Notes under the pieces: model-generated | The model's database searches: none | What the model was told of the DNA's origin: nothing | What the model saw: the letters and a program-made list of their open reading frames with translations, nothing else | Assembly (NCBI GenBank): GCA_900320435.1 | Contig: ONSH01000018.1 | Span: 1 to 57,119, forward strand | DNA length: 57,119 bases | Source of the DNA: an uncultured Prevotellaceae bacterium | GTDB lineage: Bacteria; Bacteroidota; Bacteroidia; Bacteroidales; Bacteroidaceae | Direction of reading: 5' to 3' | Position numbers and translations under genes: made by a program | Shown: positions 26,763 to 36,535 of the stretch, piece after piece | Numbering within the stretch: the stretch's first letter is position 1 | Layout of the letters: the number at the start of each line of letters is the position of its first letter

Positions 26763-29700
26763 TTACTTCAGCTGACCGTTTGCCTTGTACAGCTTGCCGT
26801 TCTTCACGATGATGATCTCACCCTTGATGAGGTACTTGCCGTCCTTTAGAGCGCCTTCTGCATCCTGGCTCTTGGCAGCGCTGATAGCTGTTGCACTCTT
26901 CGTACCGTAACCGATGTAAGAGATGACAACAGGCGTCAGAGCATCAGCCTGAGTCAGGCCGAAGGTGGTGGTCCATCCTTCACCGCCGAGGAGATAACTC
27001 TTGCCAACGGGATTGATGTTTTCACCAATGTTGCCGCACTCACTGATCTTCCACTCGAGGATGATGGTGCCATCGGTCTCAGTAGCGGTCGAAGTGGGAG
27101 CAAACTGTGCGCCATTGTCATTCTTACCATTCAGCCACCAGAGGTAGGAAGCACCGGTTTCGGTGCTGACACCCTTAGCCTTGATGACGAAGTAGTCAAC
27201 ATTCTCCACATAGTAGAGCTTGTTGGTCTTGAAGAGGAGACAAACATTGTTGTCACCGGTCTTGTCAACAGTGATGGTGCCCATTTCATCGTCAGCGACA
27301 ACATTTTCGGGGCTGATGCGACCTGCATCACCGGCACCCCATTCGCTGGGAACGAACTCATAAGCAAGCTCTTCTACGGGCTCGGGAATGGACTCCTGGA
27401 AGCCAATGTAGCTGATTACAGCAGGAACGTTTGCGTCAGCCAGCGTCATGCCGAAGGTGGTGCTCCAACCGCCCTGATCGGTAAACTCAGTGTCTTCGAT
27501 ACCGAGCTTGCCGCCGATAGGAATGGTCACACAATCCCATGCGAATACGGTCTTGCCTTCTTCCTCGTAGATGCTCGTGGGTTCAATCTGTGAACCGTCG
27601 TTGGTGTTGTTCAGCCACCACAGATAGCTTGCAGCCTCAGCGGTGGAGAGACCGGTAGCCTTGATTACGAAGTAGCGCTGTTCGGCCTTCACTTTGTAGG
27701 TCTTGGCAGAACGGAAGAGGAGACAAACATTGTTGGCTCCGCTCTTGTTCACCGTGATGGTGCCGGCAACGTCGTTGGCCACCACATTTTCAGGACTGAT
27801 GCGACCGGGATCGCCTGCACCCCACTCGCTGGGAACGAACTGATAAGCAACCTTAGCCCGCTTGAAGGCAAGTACGACTGAAACGGGGCCTGCGGGCATC
27901 GTGAAGGTAGCAATGTTGTGCTCCATATCAATGCTCTCAAAGTCGTACTGCGTCTCGTTGTAGACGTAGTATCCATAATCAACCATGTAACCCTCATCGG
28001 GAGTTGCCGTAACCGTAACGGTTTCACCCTCTGCAGCCTCTGCCTTGTCGGCAACAACGTTACCGTTTTCTGCAGGAGCCACGGTGACAGCGTAAGTAGC
28101 CTCGGGATCACCCAGACGAGTGAGTTTCCAAGGACCGATAACTGTGTAGTCGCCTTCTACAGGCTGGGCAGTCTTCTCTATACCGATGGTCACGTCGCCG
28201 TCAGCGGTCAGGTTGAAGGTAACTTCGTTGACATACTGACCGGCATTGAACCATGCTTGTACGGCAGCACTGCTGTTGGGAACAAACTTCTCGTTGACTA
28301 CAGATACTCCGCCTTCGCCTGCATAGTAGTTCACGTCGGAAGCACCGTCGTAGCGGTTCTGAACGAACGTGCTGACAGTGTTCTCGCCGATGGTGGCATA
28401 CAGGCTGGCGAACTTCGTAGCCTGATTGCCCAGCATAGCGTCGTACTCACCCTGTTCGCTTCCGCTGAAGCGATAAGCAGCCTGAGCCTCCAACTTATAC
28501 TTACCTGCGGGCAGATTGATGGTCTGTTTGAAGTTATACTGTGCACCGCTACTGGCCTTCACGATACCGCTGCCGTCGATATGCTTCGTACCGGTGTCAT
28601 CGAATCCCTTCGGATCTGTGCCGGTCAGGTCGGCGTTCACAATGTGATCGGTGTAGTCGGTCTTAGGAGCAGCATCAACCACAGCCTGCAAACGGTCCTT
28701 GCAAGCGTTGAGCAAAGCAGGATCGCACTCATGCTCGTTGATATAGCCATAGGCTTCAGCAACAGCGGCTGCAGCCTCCGTAGCCAAAGGCTCGGGCAAT
28801 TCGGTGTAGCCCTCAACCTGAGTCCTGAGGTTGATAATCTCGCCGCGAAGGGTCTCAAGATCAGCTGCAGTGATTTCGAGCGTAATCTCCACATTGCTGA
28901 AGGCGGCAGCATTGTTCGCATCGATGTTGCCGTTGGAAACTACCAGTTTGTAGTCGCCGGCAGCAACCTCAGAGAGGAAGTTGAAGGACGCAGCAACTCC
29001 GGAGCCGTCAGCGAGGTTCGTCATCTCGAGCGTCTGTTCACCCTTGATGGTGCTCTCTGCATCCTCAAACTTCACGTTCAGAGGCTGAGTCTGACCCCAA
29101 CCGCCTGCCATCAGCTTCACGCGGTAAACACCGGCCTCAAGAGGCATCGTGTAACCGACGGTTTCGCCGTAGGTGTAGTCGGTAGTACGGGTAGAGTTCG
29201 TACCGTCGAAGCGAACGTAGAAGGCGCTGCGCGTAGCATCACCCTGATCGAAGGAGGCGAGCCTGTCGTAGTTGCCATCGCCGGGATTCAATACGAACGC
29301 GCGTGCGTGGTATTGACCGCCGAGACCGGCAGCGTTGTCTGTCTCCCAACCTGCGGGAGCACCGTCGTTTTCAGAAGCGACGAATGTGCCGTTGTAAACG
29401 ATGGGCATATTCTCAGCGTTCTCAACCCAAGAAGACTGAGCGTCGTTGAGGAGAGAAGTGGCAATCACCACAGCACTCTTAGTGTTGACAACGGTCTGGT
29501 CAATAGCCTTGGCTGCAGCCAGAGGAGCGAGCACGGCCACGTTGGTGTAGGGAGCGTACTCACCGGCCTTGAAGCCAATCTTCATGGACTCTGCATTCTT
29601 AATGGCAGCATTCAGAGCGGCATAGTCGTCTGCATCGGCAGCAGCACGAGAAGTCAGCGTGAAGTTGTCCACACCGGCCTTGATCTCAACCTGCTTACTC

Positions 29701-32539
29701 TCCGTGAAGTTGTAGAGAATCTCTACATCCTGAGTCTCGCTGATAGAGAAGACTACCGCCTTCTTCGTCCAAGCGGCATCCGTGAATTCGGTCAGAGCCA
29801 CTTCGTCGCCGAACTTAACGGACAGAGTAGCCTTACCGTCAACAGCGTTGGAGAGATAACCTTCTGCGCCGACTTCGTAAAGACCTGCGGGCAGGTTAAT
29901 CGTCTGCTTGAGCGTGATGGAAGACTGGTTGCCCCAACGATAGCGAGCCCAATATACATTGTTGCCGCCGTCTGCGGGCTGAGGCATTTCTGCAAAGTTA
30001 TTCCACTGCGTGCAGCTACTGTTGAGAGAGGTCATATCGTTCTCGTTGCCGTTCTCCCAAACAGCCGTCCAACTTTCAGGCTGATAGATATCGCGGTTAG
30101 CCTGGGGGTTAGCTACAGAAGTGAAGGTGCCCTCGAAGCCGGGATTATCAATCAGCAGCGTCCAGTCGGCGCCGTCGGTGGTCTGAGCCTTCACGGCAAC
30201 CTTCAGAGCATCCTTACAAACATCTTTCTGCTCTTCGGTCACAGCCACAAGAGTCTTGTTGTCGTAACCGGCCTTCACCTCAAGCACCTTATTGTTGCTG
30301 TTGTAAACAGCCTGACCTGCCTCGTCCAAAGTGCTGGCAGCATTGACGATAGCAGCTGCCTCCTGATAGTTGGCAACGCTGGTCTGAGCAGCAGCAATAG
30401 CAGCGTCCAGATCATTTGCCATCTGCTCCAGAGCGGCAATGTCGGTGCTCTCTTCGTAGCCGGCAGTTGCAGCGATTTTGGCATTCAAATCAGCATCCAC
30501 GTCGGCGTTCATCACCTCGTTCACCAGACCCTGAGCCACCTCAAGCTTGGCAGCTACAGCTGCTCTGGAAGGTGTAGGATCTACAGGATCGGCAATCTTC
30601 GTGTACTTCACGTCACGCCATGTAACCCAGCTGGCATTGGTGCTGGCAACATTCAGTTTGATTACCAAGTTACCGTCAGCGCCAATCGTCGCATTAGCTT
30701 CAAACGTGCCTTCGTAGAAACGTGTTTCTGCGATGCGATCGCCTGTGCAAACGCTAACTGCTTCACCGTTGTTCAGCTGCAGGGTGACACCCGTAGGAGC
30801 CGTGGAAGCTTCCACACCGGTATTCACGCCAGCACAAACAGTCATAGCAACCTTGTATGTTGCACCGGGAGCGAAGCCGCCCAAAGTAGCGGTCATCAAC
30901 TTGTCTGCCAATGTGCTGGCATCACCGCCCCAATACTCAAAACAAGGCTTCACGAAATTAGGATTACCGGAGTCGCCGGTAGTTGACCATGTGTTAATGT
31001 GATATGTGCTCCAATCTCTGGGAGCTGCGTCCCAAGCGCTGATGAGAAAATCGTCAATGGTAGCATTTGTGCGCCAACCGGTACCGAATACGGTCGAACC
31101 GTAAGCCTGAGCCTCTTCGTTGGTCCAAGTACGGTTGTCATAACCATTTTGGGGGCTGCCAGTTTAGCCTCACCGAATGTAGTGTATGCCTCAGCCGTGT
31201 AGACATTGGTATTAGCCAAGATTGCGTCAACCTTATCCAAAGATGCCTTACCTGCGGCATAGGCATTGATTGAAGCTGTCGCAGCAGCAGTAGCTCCCGA
31301 CAGAGCACTTGTTGCCGTCAGGAGAGCGTCCTTGCTCGTCTCGTCCACGCCGGTGCTGTAGTCAGTGATAGCCAGCTGAAGAGCGGCCAATACATCGGCC
31401 TTCATGGGAGCTTCCTGATCCACAGCTGCAGCTGCCGTTCTGGCATCGTGGTATGCCTCAACGTAGATGGACAAATCCTCGCCCAAGTAGAACAGCTTGA
31501 ATTCATCGAACACAGCCCAGTCGGTGCCGGCCTGAGTATCCTTCTTCACGCCGATTGTGAGTGTGCCGTCAGTCACCACGACGTCCTCAAGGGTGTTCTT
31601 GTAGTAACCTTTGTCGAAACAAGCTGCAGCCTGCCACTGGTTGTTAGGCGTATTGTCATTCCATCCCATCGTCTGACAGAATGCCATTGCGTCTGCGTCG
31701 CCGGCCACACTCATAAGAGGAATTTCCTTAGTTCCAGCAAATAGTTTGGCGTTCAACACCTCATCGCCGCTTGCATGACCTGCAACAGCTGCCTGGTTGT
31801 CATTATTGGTACCGTTATTCCAGCGGTAGTAGCCATAGCACTCAACTCTGTACTTGCCGTTGGGAAGACCGGTAACAGTCTGGGAAATGTTGAAGTTTGC
31901 TTTGTTCCAAGACTCTGCACTGTGGCCGGCATTGCCACCGCCGCCCAAATCCACATTGGACTTTGTCCAACTACCTGCGTTTACGCTCTTCACGTCAAAG
32001 CCGGGGTCTTTCATAAAGAAAGTTGCCACAACAGGATTCGTGGAAAAAGCGTTGTCAAACTCAGCAACGAGTTCTGCACGGCTGACGATCTGCCACTGCG
32101 CTAAAGCTGAGGTTTCTGACGTTGCCATCACTTTATAGAGCTGAGCTCCGTCTTCTGCCTGTGAAACGGCAGTCAAATTACCGGTGCCGTTGTTGATGGT
32201 GTAGTAGTGGTTCACGGCATCAACCTCGGTGAAGGTCATATTCGCCGCAGCACCATCCACATAGGGATCTTCACCGGCAGTGATGTACTGGTTCTGTCCG
32301 CCGTTGTTTTGCTGCGACTGAATCGTGTACACGCCCTCACTCACATAAGTCAGGGTCAATGCGTACGGATCATCCCATACAACAGCCTTTGTTCCCCAGT
32401 AGCAGTCACCCTTGAGAAAAGTGCCGGTCTCTACATTCTTGATGAAGAACTCACCGGATCCTTCTGTAGGCAAATCTGCGGCCTTGATGCCCGAAACGAA
32501 GCCGAGCAAAACGGCCAAAAGGAATAGAAGTTTTTTCAT
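26763..32539 (-). pseudogene. Giant multidomain secreted protein, interrupted by one frameshift
   Basis: Two reading frames (32,539 to about 31,148, then to 26,763) form one protein of about 1,925 aa. The signal peptide is MKKLLFLLAVLLGFVSGIKA. Modules: an N-terminal beta domain, four carbohydrate-binding-like jelly-rolls ('GLPNGKYRVECYGYYR', 'NLPAGLYEVGAEGYLS', 'PLEAGVYRVKLMAGGW', 'NLPAGKYKLEAQAAYR'), FIVAR-like helical bundles between them, an Ig-like 'EGETVTVTATPDEGYMV' repeat, two tandem copies of a domain starting 'FVPSEWGAGD.GRISPENVV', and the tail 'GEIIIVKNGKLYKANGQLK'. At CCCCCAAAATGG (31,146-31,155 region) one base is missing; adding an A restores 'AAPKNGYDNRTWTNEEAQAYG'. It probably binds glycans at the cell surface. 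Real decay or sequencing error cannot be told apart. Confidence 0.85.
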
Positions 32540-32561
32540 TGTTTAATTTTGTTAGTTAGTT

Positions 32562-32583
32562 AAGATTTTGAATTCGAAATCTT
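32562..32583. repeat. 22-nt palindrome in the giant gene's 5' UTR
   Basis: AAGATTT and AAATCTT flank a GAATTC core; all but one pair match. It lies 23 nt upstream of the start codon and could be an RNA hairpin or protein site; no function is shown. Confidence 0.6.
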
Positions 32584-32737
32584 TAATGCAGCCGGCGCCG
32601 CCCGGACGTCGCTGCGCTCATCAGCTTAAAACTGAAGAGACGGAAGTGTTTTTCATGTAGTCTGGTTCGTTGGTTTTTCAGATTGGATTTAAGAGTTAAA
32701 CTTATATTTTGTTTCACAAATTGCTCAACAACGAGGA

Positions 32738-32745
32738 CAAAGATA
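32738..32745 (-). promoter_or_regulatory. Promoter of the giant surface protein gene
   Basis: Minus-strand TATCTTTG. The implied 5' UTR is about 190 nt, unusually long for this window. Confidence 0.75.
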
Positions 32746-32865
32746 CGCATTTTTTTTAAAAAGTGTACGCGCGAAAGCATTTTTTTCAAAAAAAGTTAAT
32801 TTTTTGATGTTTCTCCCTCAAAATGATGCTGTTTATTCATTAAATACATTACTCCCCACAACCTT

Positions 32866-33041
32866 CGTTCTGACTTCGTTCAGTTCTCGTTCACCTCTCG
32901 ACTATCTCTCGTATAAACAGCACCTATGCAGCACTGATGCAGCACCTATGCAGCGGCTCTGCGGCGGCTCTGCGGCCGAGCCTTCAAGCGATGGCAACAA
33001 TCTAAGCCTCTGAGAACAGTCTGACGACAGTCTGAGGGGAG
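32866..33041. repeat. 11-nt-periodic array B (16 units in strict register)
   Basis: 176 nt = 16 x 11. Units drift gradually: CGTTCTGACTT, CGTTCAGTTCT, CGTTCACCTCT early on; CACCTATGCAG, CACTGATGCAG, CACCTATGCAG in the middle; CGGCTCTGCGG twice; then three degenerate units; then TCTGAGAACAG, TCTGACGACAG, TCTGAGGGGAG. The last three keep the phase of the first ten. Eleven of the first thirteen or more units begin with C. There is no reading frame across it (11 is not a multiple of 3). Confidence 0.85.
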
Positions 33042-33088
33042 AAAGGGCCACAGAAATGAAATTTTTTCGAAAAAAAATCGCCTGAATG

Positions 33089-33119
33089 TTTGCAGATTAC
33101 AAAAAAAGTCGTACTTTTG
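33089..33119 (+). promoter_or_regulatory. trp operon promoter
   Basis: TTTG at 33,089-33,092 and TACTTTTG at 33,112-33,119, spaced by 19 nt, match both elements of the Bacteroidota vegetative promoter. Transcription should start near 33,125. Confidence 0.85.
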
Positions 33120-33164
33120 CAGTCGAAAACGTCGAAACGCGTAAAAAGACACAAACAACACACA

Positions 33165-33221
33165 ATGAAAATGACGGCAAACTTCTGGTGGTGGCGCAGC
33201 TCAAGGTTCCAAAGATCGTGA
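33165..33221 (+). CDS. trpL: trp operon leader peptide with three consecutive Trp codons
   Basis: An 18-codon ORF, MKMTANFWWWRSSRFQRS, between the trp promoter and a strong terminator. Three tandem UGG codons (33,186-33,194) act as the tryptophan sensor. When charged tRNA-Trp is scarce the ribosome should stall there. The Trp codons can pair with ACCGCC at 33,226-33,231 (GGUGGU with ACCGCC, one wobble plus an extra U-G), the classic 1:2 arrangement. No Shine-Dalgarno is seen, as usual for this phylum. The element resembles the Bacteroid-trp leader RNA described for Bacteroidetes trp operons. Confidence 0.9.
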   Translation: MKMTANFWWWRSSRFQRS

Positions 33222-33266
33222 GAAGACCGCCGTATGCACCTGAAAGATTTGCAAGAAGAAATAGAA

Positions 33267-33301
33267 AAAGGCCTGTCGCTCCCACGACGGGCCTTTCTTT
33301 T
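33267..33301 (+). terminator. trp attenuator terminator
   Basis: A 12-bp stem (33,267-33,278 with 33,285-33,296, one G-U) with a 6-nt loop, followed by CTTTT, 45 nt before trpB. Its left arm could pair weakly with 33,225-33,231 (GAC with GUC and GCC with GGC), a possible antiterminator. Confidence 0.9.
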
Positions 33302-33345
33302 GAGACCACGAAACATAAACAACAACACACATACACACAAAAACG

Positions 33346-34554
33346 ATGGAAAAGACCTACAATGTGGATGAAAACGGCTACTACGGGGAGTTCGGCGGCG
33401 CCTATGTGCCCGAAATCCTCTATGCCACCGTGGAGCAGCTGCGCTCCTCGTACCGCGATATCATCGCTTCGGAGGAGTTCAAGACGGAGTTTCGCTCGCT
33501 GCTCAAGGACTACGCCGGACGACCTTCGCCCCTCTACTTCGCCCGACGCCTGAGCGAGCACTACGGCTGTCGCCTCTACCTCAAACGCGAAGACCTCAAC
33601 CACACGGGAGCGCACAAAATCAACAACACCATCGGCCAGATCCTCCTGGCGCGCAAGATGGGCAAGACGCGCATCATCGCCGAGACGGGCGCCGGACAAC
33701 ACGGTGTGGCCACAGCGACCGTGTGCGCCCTGATGGGCATGCAGTGCGAGATCTTCATGGGCGCCACCGACGTGGAGCGCCAGCACACCAACGTGGAGAG
33801 AATGAAGATGTTGGGCGCCAAAGTCAACCCCGTGCGCACCGGCAACATGACGCTCTCCGACGCCTGCTCCGAGGCCATTCGCGACTGGTGTCAGCATCCC
33901 TCCGACACCTACTATCTCGTCGGCTCGACGATGGGGCCTCACCCCTATCCCGACCTCGTGGCCCGCATGCAGAGCGTCATCTCCGAGGAGATCAAATGGC
34001 AGCTGCAGGAGAAGGAGGGTCGCGACTATCCCGACACCCTCATCGCCTGCATCGGCGGCGGCAGCAACGCAGCCGGCACCATCTACCACTATATGGACGA
34101 TGAACGCGTGAAAATTGTGCTCGCCGAAGCCGGCGGTCACGGATGGCAGACCGACCACACCGCCGCCACCATACACAAGGGCTCGACCGGCATCCTGCAC
34201 GGCGCCAAGATGCTCGTGATGCAGAACGAGGACGGGCAGATCGAAGAGGCCTTCACCATCTCTGCCGGACTCGACTATCCCGGCGTTGGCCCGATGCATT
34301 GCCACATGGCCAAGAGCGGACGCACCAACGTGCTGAGTATCAACGACGACGAAGCCATCCGCGCCGGCTACGAGCTGACCCGCATGGAGGGCATCATCCC
34401 CGCCATCGAGTCGGCACACGCGCTGGCGGTGCTCCCGAAACTCGAGTTCCGCAAGGACGAAGTGGTGGTGCTCACCGTGAGTGGACGCGGCGACAAAGAC
34501 GTCGAAACCTATCTCAAAAACAAATCAATGGCAGGAGAATATGGAAACTTTTAA
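33346..34554 (+). CDS. trpB: Tryptophan synthase beta chain
   Basis: 402 aa, usual length. It condenses indole with serine to give tryptophan. The PLP lysine is Lys91 in 'REDLNHTGAHKINN', and the PLP-phosphate loop is 'CIGGGSNAAGT'. 'AETGAGQHG' carries the catalytic-site glutamate. It works as an alpha2-beta2 complex with TrpA, encoded at the other end of this operon. First structural gene after the attenuator. Its end overlaps the trpE start by 14 nt. Confidence 0.98.
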   Translation: MEKTYNVDENGYYGEFGGAYVPEILYATVEQLRSSYRDIIASEEFKTEFRSLLKDYAGRPSPLYFARRLSEHYGCRLYLKREDLNHTGAHKINNTIGQILLARKMGKTRIIAETGAGQHGVATATVCALMGMQCEIFMGATDVERQHTNVERMKMLGAKVNPVRTGNMTLSDACSEAIRDWCQHPSDTYYLVGSTMGPHPYPDLVARMQSVISEEIKWQLQEKEGRDYPDTLIACIGGGSNAAGTIYHYMDDERVKIVLAEAGGHGWQTDHTAATIHKGSTGILHGAKMLVMQNEDGQIEEAFTISAGLDYPGVGPMHCHMAKSGRTNVLSINDDEAIRAGYELTRMEGIIPAIESAHALAVLPKLEFRKDEVVVLTVSGRGDKDVETYLKNKSMAGEYGNF

Positions 34555-35962
34555 GTTCAACACCGCAAGCCGTACCGTTCTGGGCGATCTCTTCACGCCC
34601 GTCGGCGTCTATCTGCGTCTGCGCGACCTCTATCCCCAGAGCGCGCTGATGGAGTGCTCCGACTATCACGACGCCACGCATTCGCGCTCGTTCATCGGCA
34701 TCGACCCTTTGGCCTCCGTCGCCGTAGCCCACGGAGAAGCCTGCATGAAATATCCCGACGGCACAACCAAAACACACGAAATTACCGAAGATTTCGGCCC
34801 TTCTGACGCCATACACGCTCTCATCGACAACATCCACATTCAGGGCGAGAACAAGGAACTCTTCGGACTCTTCGGCTACACCTCGTTCAACAGCGTGCGC
34901 TATCTCGAACCCATCGACGTGAAGGACGAGACGCAGGAGAAGAACGACGCGCCCGACATCCTCTACATCCTCTTCCGCACGGTGATTGCCTTCGACCACC
35001 ACAGCAACCGCCTCACGGCAGCCACGCTGGGATCGGAGGAGACGCTCGCCGAAGTGCTGCGCATGATGAACAGGAGCAACGTGCAGACCTACGACTTCCA
35101 TCCCGACGGCGAAGCCAGCTCCACCCTCACCGACGAGGAGCACAAGGCCAACATCCGCCGGGGCATCGCACACTGCAAGCGCGGCGACGTGTTCCAGATT
35201 GTGCTTTCTCGCCGTTTCATCCAGAAATATCACGGCGACGACTTCAAACTCTATCGCGCCCTGAGGAGCATCAATCCGAGCCCCTACCTCTTCTATTTCG
35301 ACTTCGGAGGCTTCCGCATCTTCGGCTCTTCGCCCGAGACGCATTGCCGCATCGACAGATGTCTGGCGGCCAATGGTCAAGATTCAATGTATAAAGCCTA
35401 CATTGACCCAATCGCCGGCACCACACGCCGCACGGGCGACGCCGAAGCCGACCGCAAAGGCGCAGAATTCCTGCGCAACGACCCCAAGGAGAATGCCGAA
35501 CACGTGATGCTGGTAGATCTGGCCCGCAATGACCTCAGCCGCAACTGTCACGACGTCAAGGTGGACTTCTACAAGGATTTGCAGTATTATTCCCACGTGA
35601 TCCATCTCGTCTCACGCGTGTCGGGCACTCTGAACGACGGAGCCGATCCCGTGAAGGCCTTCATGGACACTTTCCCCGCCGGCACGCTGAGCGGAGCCCC
35701 CAAAGTGCGCGCCATGCAGCTGATTTCGGCCTACGAGCCCCACAACAGGGGCGCTTACGGCGGTTGCATCGGCGTTATCGGCCTCGACGGATCGCTCAAT
35801 CAGGCCATCACGATACGCACTTTCGTGGCCCGCGGCGGCGAACTGTGGTTCCAGGCCGGTGGCGGCATCGTGGCCCGCAGCAACGAAGAGTATGAGCTGC
35901 AGGAAGTAAACAACAAATTGGGCGCATTGCGCCGCGCCATCTCGCTGGCGGAAAAGATGTAG
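34541..35962 (+). CDS. trpE: Anthranilate synthase component I
   Basis: 473 aa from ATG 34,541, preceded by a GGAGA-like ribosome site ('AGGAGAAT'), one of few in the window; a longer in-frame start inside trpB is less likely. It converts chorismate and ammonia to anthranilate. The C-terminal chorismate-binding domain is visible in 'GDVFQIVLSRRF', 'YKAYIDPIAGTTRRTGDAEAD' (abridged), 'DLARNDLSRNC' and 'FPAGTLSGAPKVRAM'. The N-terminal 'LMECSDY' corresponds to the LLES-type tryptophan feedback site, so feedback inhibition is likely. Overlap with trpB suggests coupled translation. Confidence 0.97.
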   Translation: METFKFNTASRTVLGDLFTPVGVYLRLRDLYPQSALMECSDYHDATHSRSFIGIDPLASVAVAHGEACMKYPDGTTKTHEITEDFGPSDAIHALIDNIHIQGENKELFGLFGYTSFNSVRYLEPIDVKDETQEKNDAPDILYILFRTVIAFDHHSNRLTAATLGSEETLAEVLRMMNRSNVQTYDFHPDGEASSTLTDEEHKANIRRGIAHCKRGDVFQIVLSRRFIQKYHGDDFKLYRALRSINPSPYLFYFDFGGFRIFGSSPETHCRIDRCLAANGQDSMYKAYIDPIAGTTRRTGDAEADRKGAEFLRNDPKENAEHVMLVDLARNDLSRNCHDVKVDFYKDLQYYSHVIHLVSRVSGTLNDGADPVKAFMDTFPAGTLSGAPKVRAMQLISAYEPHNRGAYGGCIGVIGLDGSLNQAITIRTFVARGGELWFQAGGGIVARSNEEYELQEVNNKLGALRRAISLAEKM

Positions 35963-35971
35963 GAAACAGCT

Positions 35972-36535
35972 ATGAAAACAGTCATTATCGACAACTACGA
36001 CTCCTTCACCTACAACCTGAGTCATCTGGTGAAGGAACTGGGGGCGGAAGTCAGCGTCGTGCGCAACGACCGCTTCAATCTCGACGACATCGACGCCTTC
36101 GACAAGATCATTCTGAGTCCCGGTCCGGGCATCCCTTCAGAAGCCGGACTGCTGCTCGACGTCATCCGCCGTTACGCCGGCAGGAAACCCATTCTGGGCG
36201 TCTGCCTCGGACATCAGGCCATCGGCGAAGCCTTCGGCGGCACGCTGGAGAATCTCTCGGAGGTGTTTCACGGCGTCGCCACGCCCTGTCACATCATCGC
36301 TGAAGACCCTCTGTTTCAAGGCCTTTCGAAGGACATTGAGATAGGACGCTATCACTCTTGGGTGGTCTCCAAGGAGAACTTCCCCGACTGCCTTGAAGTC
36401 ACCGCCGTCAGCGACGAGGGTCAGGTGATGGCGCTGCGCCACCGCACGATGGAGATTCACGGCATACAGTTTCACCCCGAAAGCGTGCTCACACCCGAAG
36501 GACGCATCATCATCCAAAACTTCCTGGCACTATGA
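35972..36535 (+). CDS. trpG: Anthranilate synthase component II (glutamine amidotransferase)
   Basis: 187 aa class I amidotransferase. The nucleophile is Cys78 in 'GVCLGHQAIGEAFGG'; the His-Glu pair is in 'IHGIQFHPESVLTP'. It hydrolyses glutamine and passes ammonia to TrpE. It may also serve p-aminobenzoate synthesis if no separate pabA exists. It is unfused to TrpD, unlike in enterobacteria. 9 nt after trpE, overlaps trpD by 4 nt. Confidence 0.97.
   Translation: MKTVIIDNYDSFTYNLSHLVKELGAEVSVVRNDRFNLDDIDAFDKIILSPGPGIPSEAGLLLDVIRRYAGRKPILGVCLGHQAIGEAFGGTLENLSEVFHGVATPCHIIAEDPLFQGLSKDIEIGRYHSWVVSKENFPDCLEVTAVSDEGQVMALRHRTMEIHGIQFHPESVLTPEGRIIIQNFLAL

Larger units (their letters stand above)
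32540..33088. other. Divergent intergenic region between the giant surface gene and the trp operon
   Basis: About 550 nt without a believable gene. From left to right it holds the 5' UTR of the minus-strand giant gene (with a 22-nt palindrome at 32,562-32,583 and a GC-rich island at about 32,587-32,630), its promoter (32,738-32,745), an AT-rich stretch, and the 11-nt-periodic array B (32,866-33,041). The trp promoter follows. Confidence 0.7.

Noticed and set aside
27918..30986. A 1,022-codon plus-strand frame opposite the giant surface gene
   Set aside because: The opposite strand has a signal peptide, repeated domains and a consistent tail; this frame has no start signals or recognisable domains.
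31140..31160. Programmed -1 ribosomal frameshifting in the giant gene
   Set aside because: The incoming frame GCC CCC AAA ATG does not give an X-XXY-YYZ heptamer; simple base loss explains it better.
33234..33360. Small ORF starting MHLKDLQEEIEKGLSL running through the trp terminator into trpB
   Set aside because: It reads through the attenuator hairpin and overlaps trpB out of frame; protein-like appearance over a few residues is probably chance.
33097..34419. A 440-codon minus-strand frame opposite trpB and the trp leader
   Set aside because: Composition (His, Gly, Val rich) is typical of antisense frames, and trpB is certain.
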